From assembly GCA_026786275.1 (NCBI GenBank), contig JAJAYJ010000172.1, positions 1-43,377 on the forward strand: 43,377 bases of DNA. The letters are read 5' to 3'. This document shows, one piece after another, positions 38,361 through 43,377 of the stretch (its first letter is position 1; each line of letters begins with the position of its first letter). The position numbers and the translations under genes are program-made. The notes beneath the pieces were generated by a model. That model saw nothing but the letters and a program-made list of their open reading frames with translations. It did no database searches and was not told where the DNA came from. This stretch comes from Nocardioides sp. (GTDB taxonomy: Bacteria; Actinomycetota; Actinomycetes; Propionibacteriales; Nocardioidaceae).

Positions 38361-39697
38361 TGAGTCAAGACATCTACGCAGGCGCCAACGACACCAGCGA
38401 GGGGCGGGTCTTCACCGTCTCCGGGCAGGACTGGGACTCCATCTCCCAGGGCCTCGCCGACGAGGGCATGGAGGAACGTGTCGTCGTCAACATGGGTCCC
38501 CAACACCCCTCCACCCACGGCGTGCTGCGCCTGATCCTGGAGCTCGAGGGCGAGACGGTGACCGAGGCCCGCTGCGGCATCGGCTACCTGCACACCGGCA
38601 TCGAGAAGAACATGGAGTACCGCTCCTGGGTCCAGGGCGTCACCTTCTGCACCCGGATGGACTACCTCAGCCCGTTCTACAACGAGACGACCTACTCGCT
38701 GGGCGTCGAGCGGCTGCTCGACATCGAGGACGAGATCCCCGAGAAGGCCTCGGTGATGCGGGTCCTGTTGATGGAGCTCAACCGGCTGAGCTCGCACCTC
38801 GTCTGCATCGCGACCGGGGGCATGGAGATCGGTGCCCTGACCGTGATGACGATCGGCTTCCGTGAGCGGGAGCTGGTCCTCGACCTGTTCGAGCTGATCA
38901 CCGGCCTGCGGATGAACCACGCGTTCATCCGCCCCGGCGGTGTCGCCCAGGACCTCCCGCCCGGCGCCCTCGACGAGATCGCCGGCTTCGTGGCGCTGAT
39001 GAAGAAGCGCCTGCCCGAGTACGCCGCCCTCTGCAACGCCAACCCGATCTTCAAGGCCCGCCTCGAGAACGTCGGCCACCTCGACCTCGAGGGCTGCCTG
39101 GCCCTCGGCATGACCGGGCCCGTGCTCCGCAGCACCGGCTACCCGTGGGACCTGCGCAAGTCCGAGCCCTACTGCGGCTACGAGGACTACGACTTCGAGG
39201 TCCAGACCTGGGACACGATGGACGCCTACGGCCGGTTCCGGATCCGGCTGGCCGAGATGTGGGAGTCGCTCAAGATCGTCGAGCAGGCCGCCGCCCGGCT
39301 GGCCAAGCTCGAGGGCGCACCCGTGATGGTCTCGGACAAGAAGGTCGCCTGGCCCAGCCAGCTGTCCATCGGCCGCGACGGCTTGGGCAACAGCCTCGAC
39401 CACATCCGCCACATCATGGGCGAGTCGATGGAGGGCCTGATCCACCACTTCAAGCTCGTCACCGAGGGCTTCCGGGTCCCAGCGGGCCAGGCCTACGTGC
39501 CGGTCGAGTCGCCCCGCGGCGAGCTCGGCGCCCACGTCGTCTCCGACGGCGGCACCCGACCGTTCCGCGCACACTTCCGGGACCCGTCGTTCACCAACCT
39601 GCAGGCCACCAGCGTGATGAGCGAGGGTGGCATGATCGCCGACGTCATCGTCGCGGTCGCCAGCATTGACCCGGTGATGGGAGGAGTCGACCGATGA
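38360..39697 (+). CDS. nuoD: NADH-quinone oxidoreductase subunit D
   Basis: [48 protein letters not shown]. Confidence 0.97.
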   Translation: MSQDIYAGANDTSEGRVFTVSGQDWDSISQGLADEGMEERVVVNMGPQHPSTHGVLRLILELEGETVTEARCGIGYLHTGIEKNMEYRSWVQGVTFCTRMDYLSPFYNETTYSLGVERLLDIEDEIPEKASVMRVLLMELNRLSSHLVCIATGGMEIGALTVMTIGFRERELVLDLFELITGLRMNHAFIRPGGVAQDLPPGALDEIAGFVALMKKRLPEYAALCNANPIFKARLENVGHLDLEGCLALGMTGPVLRSTGYPWDLRKSEPYCGYEDYDFEVQTWDTMDAYGRFRIRLAEMWESLKIVEQAAARLAKLEGAPVMVSDKKVAWPSQLSIGRDGLGNSLDHIRHIMGESMEGLIHHFKLVTEGFRVPAGQAYVPVESPRGELGAHVVSDGGTRPFRAHFRDPSFTNLQATSVMSEGGMIADVIVAVASIDPVMGGVDR

Positions 39698-40554
39698 CGC
39701 AGACCACGAGCTCGGGCGAGGGCCTCGGCGAGACGACGTACGCCGAGCTGCGCGAGATCGCGGCCCGCTACCCCGAGGCCCGCAGCGGCCTGCTGCCGAT
39801 GCTGCACCTCGTGCAGTCGGTGGAGGGCCGGATCACGCCCGAGGGCATCGAGGCCTGCGCCGACATCCTCGACATCTCGGCCGCCGACGTCAGCGGGGTC
39901 GCCACGTTCTACACGATGTACAAGCGCAAGCCGGTCGGCGACTACCACGTCGGGGTCTGCACCAACACCCTGTGCGCGGTGATGGGTGGTGACGAGATCT
40001 TCTCGCGTCTCAAGGACCACCTCGACGTCGGCAACGACGAGACCACCGACCGCCGCCCGGGAGACCGGGCCAGCGTGACCCTCGAGCACCTGGAGTGCAA
40101 CGCGGCCTGCGACTACGCGCCGGTGATGATGGTCAACTGGGAGTTCATGGACAACATGACCCCGTCCTCGGCCACCCAGCTCGTCGACGACCTACGGGCC
40201 GGCGCCGAGGTGCACTCCACCCGCGGCCCGCGGGTGGTCACCTGGCGCGAGGCCGCGCGGGGGCTGGCCGGTTTCCCCGACGGCCTGGCCGACGAGGGCC
40301 CCAGCGCGGGCCCTCCGTCGCTGGTCGGCCTCGGCATCGCCCGCGAGCGCGGCTGGACGGCGCCGGTCGCCCCGCGCGAGCACCACCAGGACCCTGGTCT
40401 CGACCGTGCGGACCCGGCACGGGCTGTGCCGCAGGGCCGTGGTCAGGAGATGGCCGCCGCGCAGGAGTCCGACGACAGCGTCGTCGAGTCGGCGATGGTC
40501 GAGGAGAAGAGCGGCACCACCACGACCGCAGCCGAGAAGGGCGACGCGTCGTGA
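39694..40554 (+). CDS. nuoE: NADH-quinone oxidoreductase subunit E
   Basis: [47 protein letters not shown]. Confidence 0.95.
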   Translation: MTQTTSSGEGLGETTYAELREIAARYPEARSGLLPMLHLVQSVEGRITPEGIEACADILDISAADVSGVATFYTMYKRKPVGDYHVGVCTNTLCAVMGGDEIFSRLKDHLDVGNDETTDRRPGDRASVTLEHLECNAACDYAPVMMVNWEFMDNMTPSSATQLVDDLRAGAEVHSTRGPRVVTWREAARGLAGFPDGLADEGPSAGPPSLVGLGIARERGWTAPVAPREHHQDPGLDRADPARAVPQGRGQEMAAAQESDDSVVESAMVEEKSGTTTTAAEKGDAS

Positions 40555-40600
40555 CCCGGTCCCGAGACGTCCACCGCGCCACCACCGAACGGAGCACTTC

Positions 40601-41926
40601 GTGACCGACACACTCACGCCGGTTCTCACCGACGACTGGGACGCCGAGCGCTCCTGGACCCTCGCCACCTACGAGGGCCGGGGCGGCTACGACGCCCTGA
40701 GGAAGGCGCTCGCGATGGCGCCCGACGACATCATCGCCGCGGTCAAGGACTCCGGTCTGCGCGGTCGGGGCGGGGCCGGGTTCCCCACCGGGATGAAGTG
40801 GGGCTTCATCCCGCAGGACGCGGCCACCGAGGCCGGAGCCAAGCCGAAGTACCTCGTGGTCAACGCCGACGAGTCGGAGCCGGGCACCTGCAAGGACACC
40901 CCGCTGCTGATGGCCACGCCGCACACGCTGGTCGAGGGCGTGATCATCTCGAGCTTCGCGATCCGGGCCCACACCGCCTTCATCTACATCCGCGGCGAGG
41001 TCCTGCACGTGATCCGCCGGGTCCAGGCCGCGGTCGCCGAGGCGTACGCCGCCGGCCACCTCGGCACCGACATCCACGGGTCCGGCTACGACCTCGACGT
41101 GGTGGTGCACGCCGGGGCCGGGGCCTACATCTGTGGCGAGGAGACCGCGCTGCTCGAGGGCCTCGAGGGTCGCCGTGGCCAGCCGCGCCTGCGGCCGCCG
41201 TTCCCGGCGGTGGCCGGGCTGTACGCCAGCCCGACCGTGATCAACAACGTGGAGTCGATCGCCTCGGTGCCCAGCATCATCGGCAACGGCGCCGCGTGGT
41301 TCGCCTCGATGGGCACCGAGAAGTCCAAGGGTTTCGGCATCTTCTCGTTGTCGGGTCACGTCACCCGCCCGGGCCAGTACGAAGCGCCGCTCGGCATCAC
41401 CCTGCGCGAGCTGATCGACCTGGCCGGCGGCATGCGGGCCGGCCACGAGCTCAAGTTCTGGACCCCCGGCGGCTCCAGCACCCCGCTCTTGACCCACGAG
41501 CACCTCGACGTGCCGCTCGACTTCGAGGGGGTGGCCGGTGTCGGCTCGATGCTCGGCACCCGGGCGCTGCAGCTCTTCGACGAGACGACCTGCGTGGTCC
41601 GGGCGGTGCTGCGCTGGACCGAGTTCTACAAGCACGAGTCCTGCGGCAAGTGCACGCCGTGTCGCGAGGGCACCTGGTGGCTCGTGCAGACGCTGGCCCG
41701 CCTCGAGAACGGCGAGGGCCAGGAGTCCGACCTGGAGATGCTGCTCGACCAGTGCGAGAACATCCTGGGTCGTTCCTTCTGTGCCCTGGCCGACGGTGCG
41801 ACCAGCCCGATCTCCAGCTCGATCGCGTTCTTCCGCGACGAGTACCTCGCGCACCTCTCCCACGGTGGCTGCCCGTTCGACCCGGCCGCCTCCACCCTGT
41901 TCGAGACCGCGGGGGCGAGTGCATGA
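40601..41926 (+). CDS. nuoF: NADH-quinone oxidoreductase subunit F
   Basis: [69 protein letters not shown]. Confidence 0.96.
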   Translation: MTDTLTPVLTDDWDAERSWTLATYEGRGGYDALRKALAMAPDDIIAAVKDSGLRGRGGAGFPTGMKWGFIPQDAATEAGAKPKYLVVNADESEPGTCKDTPLLMATPHTLVEGVIISSFAIRAHTAFIYIRGEVLHVIRRVQAAVAEAYAAGHLGTDIHGSGYDLDVVVHAGAGAYICGEETALLEGLEGRRGQPRLRPPFPAVAGLYASPTVINNVESIASVPSIIGNGAAWFASMGTEKSKGFGIFSLSGHVTRPGQYEAPLGITLRELIDLAGGMRAGHELKFWTPGGSSTPLLTHEHLDVPLDFEGVAGVGSMLGTRALQLFDETTCVVRAVLRWTEFYKHESCGKCTPCREGTWWLVQTLARLENGEGQESDLEMLLDQCENILGRSFCALADGATSPISSSIAFFRDEYLAHLSHGGCPFDPAASTLFETAGASA

Positions 41927-43377
41927 CGCAGACCCCGCAGCGCTCCGGCCAGGCCGAGGTGGCCCCGGTCGAGACCGTCAGCCTCACCATCGACGGCATC
42001 CAGCTCAGCGTCGCCAAGGACACCTTGGTGATCCGGGCCGCCGAGCAGGTCGGGGTCCAGATCCCGCGCTTCTGCGACCACCCGCTCCTGGAGCCGGTCG
42101 GTGCGTGTCGCCAGTGCCTGGTCGAAATCCCCGACGCGGGCAACGGTCGAGGCTTCCCCAAGCCACAGGCCTCCTGCACGCTGCCGGTCGCCGAGGGCAT
42201 GGTCGTCAACACCCAGGTCTCCAGCCCGGTGGCCGACAAGGCGCAGCAGGGCGTGATGGAGTTCCTGCTCATCAACCACCCGCTCGACTGCCCGGTCTGC
42301 GACAAGGGCGGCGAGTGCCCTCTGCAGAACCAGGCCATGTCCAACGGACGCGGTGAGACCCGCTTCACCGGCGTCAAGCGGACCTACCCCAAGCCGATCA
42401 ACATCTCCGCGCAGGTCCTGCTCGACCGCGAGCGCTGCGTGCTGTGCGCACGGTGTACCCGGTTCTCCGAGCAGATCGCCGGTGACCCGTTCATCGCGCT
42501 GCTCGAGCGTGGCGCGCTGCAGCAGGTCGGCATCTACGAGAAGGAGCCGCTGCAGAGCTACTTCTCGGGCAACACCATCCAGATCTGCCCGGTCGGTGCG
42601 CTCACCAGCACCGAGTACCGCTTCCGCTCGCGACCCTTCGACCTGGTCTCCACCCCTTCGGTGGGCGAGCACGACGCCTGCGGGGCCGCCCTGCGCGTCG
42701 ACCACCGCCGCGGCAAGGTGATGCGCCGGATGGCCGGCAACGACCCCGAGGTCAACGAGGAGTGGATCAGCGACAAGGACCGCTTCGGCTTCACCTACGC
42801 CACCGCGGCCGACCGGCTGACCTACCCCCAGGTGCGCGACCGCGTGCAGGACGGGGGAGACGGCGAGCTGCGGGCGGCGTCGTGGCCCGAGGCCTTCGCC
42901 GTGGCTGCCCGGGGCCTGAGCGCCGCCGGCGCGACCGGGGTGCTGCCCGGGGGCCGGATCACCGCCGAGGACGCCTACGCCTACAGCGCCTTCGCCCGGG
43001 TCGCGCTCGGCACCAACGACGTCGACTTCCGGGCCCGGCCGCACTCGGCCGAGGAGGCCGACTTCCTGGCCGCCCACGTGGTCGGGGTGACGCCGTCCAG
43101 CGGGGGCGTGACGTACGCCGACCTCGAGACCGCGAGCACCGTGGTGCTGGTCGGCCTCGAGCCCGAGGACGAGGCTGGCACCGTCTTCCTGAGGCTGCGC
43201 AAGGCCCACCAGCAGCACGGCACCCGGATCGTGTCCGTGGCACCCTTCTCCTCGCGCGGCCTGCGCAAGATGGGCGGCGTGCTGGCCCCGGCCGGTCCCG
43301 GCGACGAGGCCGACGCCCTGGACTCGATCCAGGGCCTGGACGCGCACGCCGTCGTGCTGGTCGGCGAGCGCCTGGCC
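41923..43377 (+). CDS. nuoG: NADH-quinone oxidoreductase subunit G (truncated by window end)
   Basis: Read directly: [30 protein letters not shown]..., [62 protein letters not shown] overlap with nuoF. Confidence 0.95.
   Translation, partial: MTQTPQRSGQAEVAPVETVSLTIDGIQLSVAKDTLVIRAAEQVGVQIPRFCDHPLLEPVGACRQCLVEIPDAGNGRGFPKPQASCTLPVAEGMVVNTQVSSPVADKAQQGVMEFLLINHPLDCPVCDKGGECPLQNQAMSNGRGETRFTGVKRTYPKPINISAQVLLDRERCVLCARCTRFSEQIAGDPFIALLERGALQQVGIYEKEPLQSYFSGNTIQICPVGALTSTEYRFRSRPFDLVSTPSVGEHDACGAALRVDHRRGKVMRRMAGNDPEVNEEWISDKDRFGFTYATAADRLTYPQVRDRVQDGGDGELRAASWPEAFAVAARGLSAAGATGVLPGGRITAEDAYAYSAFARVALGTNDVDFRARPHSAEEADFLAAHVVGVTPSSGGVTYADLETASTVVLVGLEPEDEAGTVFLRLRKAHQQHGTRIVSVAPFSSRGLRKMGGVLAPAGPGDEADALDSIQGLDAHAVVLVGERLA

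Noticed and set aside
40238-43347. Large minus-strand ORFs opposite nuoF/nuoG
   Set aside because: Antisense shadows of clearly recognised nuo genes.
1-43377. CRISPR array, rRNA operon, transposase/IS element
   Set aside because: No regularly spaced repeats, rRNA motifs or recognisable transposase found; the only mobile signature is the tRNA-Phe island.

Overview
GC-rich actinobacterial chromosomal segment (Nocardioides-like by gene content; inference). (1) ~160-6656: tRNA-Glu, then tRNA-Phe(GAA). The 3' part of tRNA-Phe is duplicated perfectly (42 bp) 6,217 bp downstream. The duplication brackets a genomic island with a truncated tyrosine integrase and a tightly coupled five-gene minus-strand operon: 2H phosphoesterase/2'-5' RNA ligase-like, GpgS-like GT81, GT4 glycosyltransferase, Gfo/Idh/MocA oxidoreductase, MDR-type dehydrogenase. 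(2) 6.8-11.1 kb: cstA, YbdD-like, TerC-like, SGNH hydrolase. (3) 11.2-15.9 kb: minus-strand operon (GTPase, P-loop protein, ABC-exporter-like protein with degenerate NBD motifs, small unknown, FHA protein) with several indels. (4) 16-24.4 kb: Fpg/Nei glycosylase, tRNA-Asp, class E sortase, zincin, paired CrcB, HATPase protein, NDH-2, GNAT, small membrane proteins. (5) 24.5-36.4 kb: menaquinone genes menA, menE, menC, menD, menF, menG, interspersed with an MFS transporter, a Na+/H+ antiporter-UBP zinc-finger fusion and an L,D-transpeptidase. (6) 36.6-43.4 kb: nuoA-nuoG, with nuoG truncated by the window end. Two GC-only stretches (1-~110 and ~30889-31035) look like low-quality or assembly-derived sequence. 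The best candidates for something undescribed are the tRNA-Phe island glycosylation cassette and the degenerate-ABC/FHA/GTPase operon. All calls come from reading the sequence; no database search was run.
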